Positions 13,701 through 25,500 of a DNA stretch of 64,000 nucleotides are shown piece after piece (position 1 is the stretch's first letter; every line of letters begins with the position of its first letter). The DNA is from Theristus sp. LFF4_11 (Eukaryota; Nematoda; Chromadorea; Monhysterida; Xyalidae), in the NCBI GenBank assembly GCA_030248135.1, contig JASANC010000716.1, positions 62,001 to 126,000 on the forward strand. The letters are read 5' to 3'. The notes beneath the pieces were generated by a model. It was not told the origin of the DNA. It did not search any database and was given only the letters and a program-made list of their open reading frames with translations. The translations under genes and the position numbers were made by a program.

Positions 13701-16700
13701 AAATTTTACACGCTGTTTCGCGCACGGACGTACTCAAGAATATGAATTTAAATAATGTTTTTGCGTGAAAAAGAGTAGTTTTGTTTTTCATTTTCTTGCA
13801 CAAGACTGCCGTCAGGCTACGTTCAGTTTTGCTGATTTTCAATTACCGCGCAGCCGTGGAACATTTTTTCTCTGTGCGTTCGTTCCATTGCATATTGGGA
13901 CATTTTCAATGAGAAAGATAATAGTTGCAAATGCCGGTGCTACAAGAGGGAAACTCTTTTTCATTTTTAAAAGCAAAACACAACTTTCAGATGGAAAAAG
14001 CTGAGCTGGAGCTGCAAACAAAAATCGATGAACTCCAATCCACACATACAAGATTGGTCACCGTTGAAGATCAACTTCGAGATATCAAAAAGCATCACAC
14101 CATATTAAAAGAGTCGTGCAACGCTAAAGAGCAGCAGTTGCAGTTGATGCAAGGCGACGTAAGCAACCATCACTATTTCAATTTGTCAACAATCAAGTTA
14201 AAAACGCCTTTGTTGTTTTTGCGTTCGTACAATGTTTTTCGATTATTTTTTATTCCAGATCGAAGCGCTCCGCAGTAAACTGGAATCGAAAAACGAAACT
14301 ATTGAACAGAAACAACTACAAATTAATCAAATGCAATTGGATAGCAGAAAAATAGTTGGAGAAACATCTGATATTAAAGAACAAATAAAGGTGAGCAGAA
14401 GCGTATTATTTTATCACTAATCAAACTGGCCACTGTATTACTAACCGACTTACTACCTGTAAAAACTACTACATTTCTACATGCTTTTACGGTTTAGTTG
14501 AAAGACACAAAGATGCAAATGATGCAACGAAAGATTGATGGTCTCGAAGAACTGATACGTGAAAAAGACAGCGTGGTTGAAGACATGAAGCACCGAGTCG
14601 AACAACTACCAGCAATGCAACAGCAAAAACATTTGCAGGTCAGTGTGGGAAGCAAAAATTTCAACTGAACGGTTTGTCAGTTCAATTAAACGATTCGTTG
14701 CATTTTTGACGTTCCACCTTCCACGTGTATCTAAAACGTATCAGGATCAACTCGAAGAAATGATGCGCGAGCGAGATCGTATGCAACGCGAATTGAGAGA
14801 ACAACGCGATCTATTAGAGCAAGACCGTATCGATATATCGGACACTCATCGGAAAGAAGCTCGGGACTTGCGAATGGCGATTGAAAGCCTGCAAAAAGAA
14901 ATCAAAGATCGGCAGGTGTTGATTGAGTCTCAGCAAGAGAACATCAGCGATCTAAACCGGGAGATCTCAAGGCTAAGACGCGAAAATCAGTCAGCAACTG
15001 CCAACGTATGTGCACTTGTTCAAGACCGTTGCAGAGTTTGAACAATGACATTTTAATTTTCTGACAAGATGTAGTTTTGGATAACACTTGAGAAACAAAT
15101 TTCAGCCAGTGAATGCTGATCAGGTAAAATTTTGTGTGAGAAGGTGCCCACAACAGAAGCAAAGAACGTATCCAATGGGCTTTTAGTTTTCAGTTTGCCA
15201 AATTTATTTTGCTTGTAGTGCAATATAATAATTTTACAAAGTTAAGTTACTTAACTTTGTCGTTGCTAACAAACAGCCTGTATTACATAAAAATGAGTGT
15301 TATTTGAGTGAGAAAATGCCGTGATAGTTCTGATACACTCGTTCCTAATTCGTAAACATCGTACAATTTCTTATTTTAGATGACCAGCGCTGAGAGGACA
15401 GAGTTTGACCGTCTTAACCAAGAATTGGATGAAGCCAGAGCAGAAGTTGAAAAACTACTTGGCATGATAAAAAATCTGGAAAGAGAAAAGAATCAGCTGT
15501 CTTCAAAAGCCAAAGATATGCAAAGGTACGGTACAAATAGAAAAACTGTGGGCCCATTGAAGACGGTATTTACCGTAAAACTGTCTTGACTAAAAGAAGA
15601 AAAAACCGGTGACGAAAATTTTCGCATTTGTCTGTATTGTTTGTCACTGCGGGACGCTAAATATATTTGGAATTTACTGTATGCTTACTTGGATCAAACC
15701 TGTTTTTTATTGAACACAGGCAATTGGATGAGGCGAGAAGATCGGGCAGAGTAACAACTGGTACAACAAACTACGATTTGGGAACATCTGCTACATACAG
15801 AAAAGCAGCTGATGAGCACATGCTAAAGCAAAAAGACCAACGGTAAATTACAAAAAAACCACAGTTGTGTTACATGTGAATGAGTTTGGGTACTTGATTT
15901 TATGCTGTATAGTTAAATATTTCAAATTATATCAGCATCGAAGAGCTTGAAGAAGCGCTTCGCGAAAGTGTCAGTATAACAGCAGAACGAGAACTGGCTA
16001 TTGCTCAACTGAAGCAAGCTTCACAGCAGGTGGAAATGAGGGTAAGTAGTTTTATAAATTGCAATCTGTGATCGCGAATATCAACAAGGAAACTTCATTT
16101 TATTTAGATGAACGCGTACAAAGAACAATTGGGGCATTTGCAAGGCAATTACAGCGAAATGACACAACGATTAACCCATGTCGATTCCACGGCGCAAGAT
16201 AAAGATGCAATTATTCGAGCGCTCAGAAGAGAACGTCACAAACTTCTTGAAGATTATCTGCAATTGAAGTTCGTTGAAAAGCGAGATGACAATGTCTGAC
16301 TGAACGTCACATTTGAACTGAAATGTTTGCTCTTCACATAACAAAAATTTCAGGCAAGATTATCTGCAAGCGTTGATCAGCGAAAAAGATGCCAGGATTG
16401 CGTTGCTAGAAATGAGCAACCGAAATCCTGATGAAATACATGCGCTCAAAAGACAACGAGAGAAAATCATTCGAAAATTAAAAGATGAGGTGACCAACCG
16501 TTTTAAAATTATTTTGGATTTCAAACGTTGGTGCCAAATATAAAAGGTTGATTATTGCACACAGGAGGATCGAAGGATACGTTTGCTAGCAGATTCTAAA
16601 ACCGAAATGGGGGATGTTGGCTCGCTAATGAAAGACATGAAGTCGCCATTAGATCAAGTAAGTTAAAAAATGCGATTTAAAAACGGTGCCAATTTAAATT

Positions 16701-16847
16701 TAAAAAAAACTTACTCTGACAAATGTAAAAGTAATGTCTGATCGTCACTAAATCAAACGGTTATCAATCTTTCCTCAAATAAGGTACACAAACGAAAAGC
16801 TAAAATTAACTTCGCAGGACGACGATGCCGAAGGAATATGGGCGTGA
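4716..16847 (+). CDS. ELKS/CAST/ERC family presynaptic active-zone scaffold protein
   Basis: The coding exons are 4716-4821, 6397-6529, 6796-7155, 11498-11713, 11815-12283, 12657-12793, 12887-13017, 13107-13246, 13360-13632, 13991-14158, 14259-14390, 14498-14638, 14745-15005, 15106-15123, 15380-15525, 15720-15842, 15936-16041, 16108-16268, 16354-16489, 16565-16657 and 16818-16847. They total 3,480 nt (1,159 residues), against about 1,100 in vertebrate ELKS, and all phases join. The first 400 residues are Gly/Gln/Pro/Ser-rich. The conserved MNSIKTFWSPEL block follows in exon 5, then coiled coil to the end, and the protein stops in EGIWA, the PDZ ligand by which ELKS binds RIM. The family scaffolds synaptic-vesicle release sites by binding RIM, liprin and calcium channels. 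Exon 1 has an ATG and a phase-1 donor that fits exon 2 exactly; it is the least certain exon. Confidence 0.93.
4846..5041 (-). mobile_element. tRNA-derived SINE, copy 1 (ELKS intron 1)
   Basis: On the minus strand it begins with a tRNA-like head: an A box in TGGTTTGGTGGTAG and a B box GGATCGAGCC. A body follows, and it ends in a (CAAC)-type tail. It matches copy 2 at 20,950-21,145 through the body block TTTTTAGGCGATGTTTT and the tRNA head. It lacks about 12 bases of the anticodon region present in copy 2. It begins about 25-35 bp inside intron 1, close to the exon-1 donor. Confidence 0.8.
5733..5843 (+). repeat. Dispersed repeat M, copy 1
   Basis: It starts near GATTTCAAAATGCCGC and ends near AATAAAGATAATAG. 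It is related to 13,833-13,925 and 43,259-43,345. This copy carries an extra internal duplication around ATGTTTTCTAT. It lies in ELKS intron 1. Confidence 0.65.
6613..6699. mobile_element. Palindromic MITE-like element N, copy 1 (ELKS intron 2)
   Basis: About 87 bp that folds on itself: GCATTCATGAAGCAGTATTT at the left pairs with the reverse complement of AAATACGGCTTCATGAATGC at the right. A second copy is at 20,232-20,318 in a QTRT1 intron. Possible TTTA flanks are seen here only. Confidence 0.75.
9428..9561 (+). CDS. Alternative first coding exon of the ELKS gene
   Basis: ATG in the context AAAAATG opens 44 codons (MYSMYYPRQQQQ...) rich in Tyr, Gln, Asn and Ala. They end in CCA GG at a GTGAGC donor. 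The phase-2 end joins exactly to the ELKS exon at 11,498, giving VVVPG followed by QHRSLDAAD. It cannot be an internal exon after 7,155 in the same frame, because the nearest acceptor at 9,421 puts it out of phase. It is therefore best read as the start of a shorter isoform (about 1,004 residues) from an internal promoter. The open frame, donor and phase match are seen; the promoter is inferred. Confidence 0.65.
9562..11497 (+). other. ELKS intron; no other feature recognised
   Basis: Mixed-composition noncoding sequence between the alternative first exon and the exon at 11,498. Short open frames on both strands show no family or splice support. No repeat shared with the rest of the window was found. 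Confidence 0.5.
13833..13925 (+). repeat. Dispersed repeat M, copy 2 (ELKS intron)
   Basis: It contains CCGCGCAGCCGTGGAACATTT and GCATATTGGGACATTTTCAA, and ends in GAGAAAGATAATAG. It matches the copies at 5.73 kb and 43.26 kb. It lies in the intron between the exons ending at 13,632 and starting at 13,991. Confidence 0.7.
15106..15123 (+). CDS. 18-nt in-frame microexon of ELKS
   Basis: An acceptor ending TTTCAG is followed by 18 nt (PVNADQ) and a GTAAAA donor. Both sides are phase 0, so it can be included or skipped without changing frame. It falls in the coiled coil between the exons 14745-15005 and 15380-15525. The splice motifs are seen; use of the exon is inferred. Confidence 0.5.
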
Positions 16848-18830
16848 TGATTCAGCTCAGCGAATTCGTTCATTTGGTCTATTTTTCACTGCCATCAACG
16901 CTCAGTCACCGCATACATTCCAGCTTAATTTTAACGTGAACGTCCGGACCAATTATGATAATCCTCTTTGAATTCATCTGCGTGTAAAAACGTACATCTG
17001 AAGTATGCATTTACGTCACCGTGGTTGTACTCGCCTGAATCACCGACCTATTTCATTACGTCGTATCAAGCGCCCCAGCATTACTGCCTGAATCCGCACA
17101 TACTGTCCTACAACTGTTTATCCGAAAATTTTGATTCGTCAAAAGGATGTTATCGATTCGGATCACGCTCATCAAAAACTTAAATTACACGTCGTGCATT
17201 TTTTTCCGCAGCCATCAATCATTGTTCAAGAATAGAAAATTTTTGGTATCATCACTAACAACTGGTAAGCTACGGTCGGCATCGTGCTTGACTAAAGTTT
17301 TTGCTTTGTGGAAGTTTGTAACATTCAACTATTTTGGTTATTCAAGTTTAACCTTTATTTAATTCAAATTCACTTTTTTATTATTCAAGAGACCGGTGAA
17401 CTGCACACCTCGTTTTATTTCTTATTTGCTGTTCCTTGTTCGCTGCTGTCTCTGTAATCACAATTCACAGTTAACAGTACCACAAAAGTTGATCGCTTGT
17501 CCCCGTGTGCCTAAAAATGTTGATTCAATTCAAATTTGCGTTTGAATTTCAGTCTAGTTAATAGAAAATGTTTCGCAAAAGATGAGGTAGATGTAGCGGT
17601 AGAACGATGTAGAACGATACTGTTTGATCCGGTAATGTTCAGAAACAATCAAAACTTGGATGTGAAAAACCAACGGTTGTAGAATTACTAATCTGTTGTA
17701 TATTTAATTATTCAATTGATTTTATTACCAATTCAGGTGCTATCTATCTGTCACTGATTTGTTGTTTGTATTCATTCTCATTGTTTTTATCCTGCGCACT
17801 CTGAAAAATTGAAAGTGAAAACCACACCACAAAAGTGTTTTCTTTCCGCTTCAGAGTGCACCAAAAACGTAAGCTATCATTCTTCCGTACAGCGAACCTA
17901 TGGAGAATTATAAGATAATAGATGCCCGAATCAGGCATTCAGCTAGATTACCAGATCTCCTTCTATCATCTAGTCGTTTAGTATCCGCTCCTAGCGGTTT
18001 AGTTGATGTTATACTCTTCTAGTTTGCAACATTTTCTCGTCTACGTTCAGTGTTCTTATCACTTGATTTGTTTTTAGATGTGTTCTGAACAGGTCTGTTG
18101 TTGTTTCAAGTGTGTAAGGATTGCTTTTATCGTTTCATTCCACAGCGACGACCAGCTTTGTATAGGTTGAGCAATTTTTGTGGTGGATGAGCATTGTTGT
18201 CAGTGCACATTGTGATGGAACTGTTCTTGTCCTGCTGTGTTTTTTGAAATTTCATTGTTTGGCTGCTTGGATTCTTTTTTATAGGCTTTGTGTTCAATGC
18301 TCTATTACTGTTGCTTACTTACTGCCCTTTATCATTTTTGTGATCCAGTGCTATTTATTTACAGTTTTTACACCGATTGCATTGGCTAAACGTGGCAATC
18401 ATTGAATGCTTTTATTTTTATCTTTTATAACGTGAACATTGAGGATAAGTGTGTATTCAACATGCAAAAGCAAATAATGAATCTCCGATTCACTTGTCAA
18501 TTAGTTTTTGTCTGAGTGGAATGGAAAACAGAGAAATTTGAACTTCCGCTCAGTGCATCAAATCATATCGTGCCGTGCTATTCCTTTACAGTAAATTCCG
18601 ACCATACCCGTGCGACGTGTAATGTGGTGCAGTGCAACTACAGTAAGACGGTGCGGAAGCATTGAAATCAATTTTCGGCAATCTGCGCCGTGTTACAGTA
18701 ACCGCACCACGTTACACACACGGTATTACAACAGACCTAGCAAATTACACGACGTGTTCGCAGGACGGCACGGGTATTGTTCAAATTAACTTCAGAAAAA
18801 AACCCAACGTTAAGGTAACACCAGAAAAAA
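16848..18830. other. Convergent intergenic region: 3' UTRs of ELKS (+) and QTRT1 (-)
   Basis: AT-rich sequence between two genes that point at each other. No family-supported open frame and no repeat shared with the rest of the window was seen. Confidence 0.5.
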
Positions 18831-21800
18831 TCACCGAGCAGTGTCTCGTTCATAGCCAACGCTCTTCAACGCGTCCGTAACCCAGTCAGGCATTGACTTT
18901 TGATCAGAGTCCATTGGATACATACGATCGAGGAATTCAGTAAGAAACCGTGGGAAGCGTTGCTCGCGAATGCTTTCGCGCAAATGTCTCATCAAGGTCA
19001 ACAAATAGCACACGTTGTGTATGCTGATCAGTTGACAGGCAGTTGGCTCGTGACCAATGGTCGCGTGAAGATACGAGCGCGCGGTGCCGCGTGCGCATGT
19101 GCTGCACGCACAGTCGTCCTACACGAATCTACACTGTATTCAAAAACCCCGTCCGTAAGAACTCTGTACTGTGCGACCGCGACGGTGTTTAACCGGTGAT
19201 CAATGGTCAAATAGTGACCGGCAGTTGAACAACGAACGATCGTGTGTTTGAAGGTAAGATCAAAAACTATCACTCAAGTGCGTGCGCAGCGAGGCGACAC
19301 CAATCCGCAGCAGTCACCCATGACAAGAATCCAAAGAAGTAAGATAATTGAGTGCATTGCGAGAGCCCACCTGAATGGGTCGATGGTCGTCCGCAAAGTC
19401 GCGTTTGGACAGATTCAGCTCGCCATCAGGCGTCATTGCGACACCGAAACGAGCAGTGCGCGTCGGGTAGACGCAGTCGAACATGTCCACACCGAGCGCA
19501 CAACAGACGACCAGGTCGACGGCGTAGCCGACGCCCATGCAGTACCTGCACACTTGTGCACTTGTACACTTGCCAAAAAAACAGAGAAGCTCTGATCAAT
19601 TGCCACAGTGGTGAATTTCACGTTAGTTTTCTGTTTTTTTTAAGCTTTTAGCTGGAACTGCGAATGGTAGACTGGAGACTGGAAGCGCTGTTCAGTTCGG
19701 GGGAAGTGACCAAGCCAAGACCACACAGTCTCAAACAAAAGTGATTCAGGGTACCCAAGGCAGCATTGGACGTCAGCCCCCATCAGCCCCCACCACTGTT
19801 ACAACGCGCCATAATTCGCGAGATGCGCCAGCGACAGCGCCACCGCACACAATAGTTTCCCATAAAACACCACCTTGGCTTTTCCTCGGGCAGCTGATCA
19901 GCGCACAGTTTCACAATTTGCCAGAATTGCGACTTCGCTTCGCCGCCCGAGAGGCCGCCGATCGCGATGCCGGGCGGGTCTCGTTTCACAATCTCGCGAC
20001 AGCTTTCCAACCTCAGCTTGCGGTCGAGACCTCCCTGATGGTGAGCAAAAAACGGTGCATGCTTTTTTAAAATGAAAAAACGTACTGGTCGGAAAATCTG
20101 ACGGTGCGCTTGGTAAGAGAATCAAGCCACAAAGATACATACAAGCTAACCAACGCTGCCACGCGTGTCCGTGTTGCACTATCGCATCTGTGCGCGCGTG
20201 CGTTTGTTGCTGTGCTTTACATAACTGAAGCGGCATTCATGAAGCAGCATTTAGTGACGCGCAGCCGTGTTAACACATAAAGCTACGCGGTCACTAGATA
20301 CTGCTTCATGAATGCCCCGTAAGTCCTTCGCAGTTTGCGCGACCGACCTGCACGATCGCAAAGAGACTCTGTTCGTTCGGCTTTTGGTGCGCCTCGCGGC
20401 AGCGGTCTAGCCAGCGAATGGAGCGTCGCATCGCGTGTTGCACCCGATCACCGGTGGTCAACACGTGCACCACGTCGTCCAGTTGCATCGCGATGTCGGC
20501 GCCGAGTGCGTTCTGGATGCGAACGCTCTCTTCCGGCGTCAGCAGCGTCTCTTGCTCTGCGCACACGGTCGTGTGCAATTGAGATGGCTTTTCTCTGTGG
20601 TGTACGTCTGGGTGACACTGCGCTGGAGACCGTTTTTACGGCTGTGCCAAGCAGGCGAAATGTGGTCGTGCATTTGTTGGCACTTTTTGCGGTAGGTTTT
20701 GTTGGTGAAAAGCATACAGTGAACTGGCATGGGCCTGTCTGGTACGGTATCTACCAAACTCGATCTCGACACAACAGTTTTACCGCATGCTACCCTCAAC
20801 ATGAAGAAAACTTATCGCAACAAATTATGCTCCACAACAGCAAAGCTAGATCGCGTTGAGACCGCATACAGTAGATAGATACCGCAATTCCGTGAGCGCG
20901 TGTATGCTCCACGCGTTGTGTGGTGGTGTCATTTCGACGTTCAAAACCAATTGTTGTTGTTGGTTGTCGGGATTTTTAGGCGATGTTTTTAGCCAGGGCT
21001 AACCCAGAGAAGCGTACAGAACGCCATTGAGTAGGGCGCCCATTGAGTTTTCCGTCATTAAATGCCTATACACCCCGTCGGCGGGGCTCGATCCCCCGAG
21101 CGCACAGACTGCAGTCTAACGCACCACCACCAGGCCACAAGGGTGCACGCACTACCAAAGCCACTCGCACTGAACCAGTCACCGGAGCAGCCAAGTGACG
21201 CCCACCGGTGTTCGGCGACACGAATCGCACGCCGCGTTCGTCCACGTCCATCAGCTTCGCGAGCGACACCATCTGAAAGCCGCCGGAGTCTGTCAGCAGC
21301 GCGTGCGGCCAGTTCATGAATCGGTGGAGGCCGCCGGCCGACTGGACGACGCGGTGGCCGGGACGGTCGCCCAGGTGATACGTGTTGCACAGCAGCAGCT
21401 GACAGCCGAGCGCGCTCGCCTGCTCCGGCAGCAGACCTGCAGCAGTGCAGCTGTCGCTGATGCTGACAACGGATTCATGAACGCAGTTGTGTTTTGTGTT
21501 CACGACTTTGCGCAGTGGACCGTCCGAAACGTAATCAAAAACACCAAGACACCACCGCAGGTGGAGACACGAAGATTGCACTGTCCAACAGCGATAGGAT
21601 GGGTTCATGCCAAAAATAACGATTTGCAGCCTTATCCTCGCTACCACATGCTACTGCACATCCACTGAAACCAAAAAGAGTGCGGCAATCAGCACAAAAC
21701 AGCTGATTAGCCGACGACACTGAAACATTCAAAAAAGTCACCTAGCCACCGACTTTTCAGTGTGCCCTGCGTGCCGACAGGCATGAATACGGGTGTGTCG

Positions 21801-21964
21801 ACGGTGCAGTGTGGCAGCTGCATGCGTGCGGTTCGTGCGTTCGTCAGCTGACATTTGGCGACAATGTCAAACTGCAGTGGCGTTGACGTCATGGACGACG
21901 TTTTCCGTTTGGCGGCTGCTGTCAAGCCGCCACGAGCGCTGCTGCACGTTGGCGAAGCAGACAT
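18831..21964 (-). CDS. QTRT1: Queuine tRNA-ribosyltransferase catalytic subunit (TGT/QTRT1)
   Basis: In transcript order the exons are 21754-21964, 21206-21436, 20348-20556, 19874-20034, 19371-19545 and 18831-19118: 1,275 nt, 424 residues from the first ATG or 400 from a second Met that matches the usual start; the human protein has 403. The enzyme swaps guanine at tRNA position 34 for queuine. Visible landmarks are [19 protein letters not shown]-like [19 protein letters not shown] with the first catalytic Asp, GGLSGGE, MGVGY and [14 protein letters not shown] with the nucleophilic Asp. The zinc site is CACSTC plus a downstream His in SIHN. The donor at 21,753 (AAAA|GTCGGT) is chosen by alignment length; a stronger GTGACT lies 12 bases further on. 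The protein normally pairs with QTRT2, which is not seen here. Confidence 0.95.
20232..20318. mobile_element. Palindromic MITE-like element N, copy 2 (QTRT1 intron 3)
   Basis: About 87 bp with near-perfect inverted arms: GGCATTCATGAAGCAG at the left, CTGCTTCATGAATGCC at the right. It shares TTTAGTGACGCGCAGC with copy 1 at 6,613. Confidence 0.8.
20950..21145 (-). mobile_element. tRNA-derived SINE, copy 2 (QTRT1 intron 2)
   Basis: This is the fuller copy of the family at 4.85 kb. On the minus strand the head reads like a tRNA with the A box in TGGCCTGGTGGTGG, an AGACTGCAGTCT anticodon-arm region and the B box GGATCGAGCC. It is followed by the shared body and a GTT/CAA simple tail. It has the same orientation as the host gene. 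It is too degenerate to call as a working tRNA. Confidence 0.85.
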
Positions 21965-22590
21965 TGTTCAGCCTTTCATGAATTTTTATTATTATTTTAA
22001 AGTATTGGAAACTTCGGAAATTTTTTTACAACAATACTCAAAGCCAACTAACGGAGCGATTAGTTTCCTGACTGCACAGGTGCTGTTTAGTTAAATGCAG
22101 CACATTGGCTAATCGATCAAGTTCAAAGGTAATCCAATGCACCCGTGTCACACGGTGGTTGCAGACATGAACTTTTACTTCCAGCTTCCGGATTCCCACG
22201 AATAGTTTTTTATGACTTTTATTCGAACAGCATCTCACCGGAGCACACAGAATACAATTGAAACACCGTTGTCAAACATTCGAATCACTGAGCAAGCAAA
22301 AGATGCATTGGTGAGAAAACAAAACCGGTGAGTTTGTGTATGTCACAGCCAAAATTGAAATCATTAACTTTGCACAGAATATTATCATTGCATAGCAAAT
22401 GCCAACAAAAATATGAACACAGCATGATAAAGCTCACGACAATGACAAAAGAAAAAATGACAAATATAAAAACGGAATGTCAAGCGGTCATCTGAGACCA
22501 GTGAAGAATAAACTTGAAAAACTTACAACAATAACAAAAAAACTGACGTAAAAAAAGTGCAAAAAAGACAAAAAACTCTCCGTAGTGACA
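21965..22590 (-). other. QTRT1 upstream region and POGLUT1 3' UTR
   Basis: The two minus-strand genes are in tandem, only 626 bp apart. The stretch holds A-rich sequence on the plus strand near 22.4-22.58 kb. No separate gene or clear TATA box is seen. The QTRT1 promoter must lie here. Confidence 0.5.
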
Positions 22591-25500
22591 CTAGCGATCA
22601 CCAGGCCGCCTGTGTATGAGCGACTTGTCCAGCTTCACGTTGTACCGCAACAGGGACGCATAGCGCTGCAGCAAGCGTCGCCAGTAACACGTGACATCCT
22701 CCATACGCAGGTGATTCCAGATGAAATCACGCCCACTGCACGAAAGAACAAATTGCTCTGGCTGGTGGTAAAAAAAACCAGTTCAGTTTTCCACGCGTCC
22801 GAATACGTAAATTTCCATGGATGTTTTTAAACGAAAAGCTTGTCCAGTTACCGCTGTGCGATTTCGCTCGCGACATCGTCATTCTCACGAACAAACTCGA
22901 GTAGCTCTCTGAAACGAACACGGCGAACTACTTTTTTGCATAACTTTTCTGATCGGAAATGGGTGCACTCCGGTTACCAACCAAGAACCATTTGCATTTA
23001 AAGCACCTATCGTTTAAGTCTGACTGCATGTCATTATCAGTCACTCTTCAGTATTGCATTTTTAGCCATTATTGTGCGCTCACACACAACACCAGCCAGC
23101 ATCACTCACTCCACGTCCGTCAACGACGTCGACACAGGCAAATAGTGCACCCACGGCTGCATCGCTTCGTAGAAGAACTCCAGCCAGTCGGAGCCGACGT
23201 GAAACACCAGCGAACCACACAGAAACAAGTGCTTGAAGCGGAAACTCGCCGCCACACCACGAAAGCTGAACAGATATCTGCAAAATCGAATATATTCAAG
23301 ATAAAAAATCTTTTGTAACGGTCGGTCCCTTCGTGTCACGCTTTGCACCAAAGACCGGGATTGTCAGTAGCAGACGACCATACAAAACGACAAGAATGAA
23401 TAAGCAACAACAATAGCTCAAGAAGCTAATGTCTCCAATAACCAAACAGCAATGCGTCAGTCAAACATTAATTATTCATGTGTTGAGCTTGAGCTCATCG
23501 AAAAGCCAAAGAGCCAACGTTTCGACACAACTATGAGGTGGGCACGAATTGCGAAAAAAAATTTTTTCAATGAAATGAAACACTCACTTGTATTTACAAT
23601 GGTCACGAAAGTGGATCTCCTTGGCCGGGGGAGCGTGCAATGTATCCTAAACATCAAAAAATGCAAAACACCCTTATTGACAGCACTCGAATCAAAATAA
23701 TACAACTTTAGTATGACGGCTTATGAAGCGCGCAATGAAAAATGTTGTTCATTGGCCACCTTTTCACTTTTGTACGCCTGATTTTTGGTGTACTGTGCAT
23801 CGACAAGGTGCGGCTTTTCTCTGGACAGCAGAATCAGTGGATCTCGCTCGCTGCTCGTTCGTGAGCCACGAAAGAACGCCTTCGTCTGCTTTTTGTCCCA
23901 CGGATAGCGATCGGCAGCCCTAAACCGATCATTCGTTTTGTCTGTTATCAATAACACCTGTCAGTTTTATAGCTGGAACGTTTTTTGTTTTGTAGCGTTA
24001 GCGTTCCGTAGACAAACACCATAGACCTTTCAATTGCCGCTGTCCTTGGGGGCAGTGATATCAGCCCTACCGGCCTATCCCTACGCTGATTTTGGCCGCC
24101 AGATCACCGAAAGGCAGCGAATACGACAGTTTCGTTTATTGATGAACTATTATAGGTGGGTTAGACTGCCGGCGAAGATGATTAAAAAAGGAGCCCATAA
24201 TAAACAGCGAACGAACTCGTTCAACTCTTTTCGCATCAAATCCCAGCGTCCAATGCCGGTCGGAAACAGCGAGATCGCGGGCCCGCCCGCCCAGAACGAC
24301 CACGCCGGATACATCAGATCGTTCTCTTGGCGTCGAATCTGAACAAAAAAAAGCACAGTCACCACAAGTGATTGCAAAGTGAGGCAACCTTTCGAATCAC
24401 AGTTTGACAGCGTGCACCTGCAACAGCTGCAGTGAAACGATATAACAGAAGCGGGTGTCAGCTCAGATTACAGTTTGCTGCTCAGTTGTGGTGTGGTGTT
24501 CTTCAGACTCGGACTTTACGACACGACACCGGTGCAACGGCGGCGACCCCCAGCACACTTGCAGGTTGCCGAATTGCGCCTGTCACTGGTCACTGCTGCT
24601 CGCGGCAGCCGCACTGCACGCCCACCCCACCACCACTGTATACCACGGCATCAAACTCAAAACGCACGGTAAAATGTTCCTCAGCTATTGTATTGCGCTC
24701 AAACGAGTATACCAACCAAAAGAACATCACCGGGAACACACTGGGCTTGACGGAACGAACCTTGCTGAACGAGAATACCGGCGTCTTCTTCATGTACTTT
24801 GGCGCGTGCGGGTAGTCGCGCGGATTCAAATAGAACTCCATGTTCGGCAGATCGTCGATGATTTCGTGCAAGAAATGCTCGACGCCTTGACAGCTGAATT
24901 GTGAAACGAAAACTTGAATTTATAAAATTGATTGTGAACAACGTGCATCCACGAACTGAACGATTGTGTGAACGTGCATAAGTTTTCACAACGCACCGCG
25001 GCGCAAACATGCACTGCTCGGATCGGTACAGTCGATGGTTGATGATCTGATACTTGACTGCCCTTCCTTTCATTTCTTCCACCATGTCCTTTGTGATGCC
25101 CGTTTCGAACGGCTCAAAATCACGATCCAAAACACTGAAAAAAAACGTGAATCGAACAACCGCCGTGAGTCACTCAACTTGCAATGGATAATGACAAAAC
25201 CGTCACTCGGTGGTTAGCACGTTCGTCTTCAACTCAGAAGGTGACGGGTTCGATCCCCCACGGAGGATGACAAACTGCCGCCAGTGTAGCTCTCTACTCT
25301 AATAACTACACTGGTTTTCAACTAAAGCTTTCGGATTCGCTGCCCTATGGGGATATAGCGACCGCAGGCCACCGAAACCGAAATCGGGCTAAGATCACTG
25401 GTGCCCACAGGACAGAGCGGGGCTTAGAGGCTGTCCCCCTCACGTGGCGAGGGTATTGGTTCCACGGGATGGTGAGCCGTCCGTTCCCCAATCCCACCGG

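Noticed and set aside
20950..21145. A functional tRNA gene on the minus strand
   Set aside because: The head has tRNA boxes, but the anticodon and acceptor stems do not pair properly, and the body plus second copy show it is a SINE.
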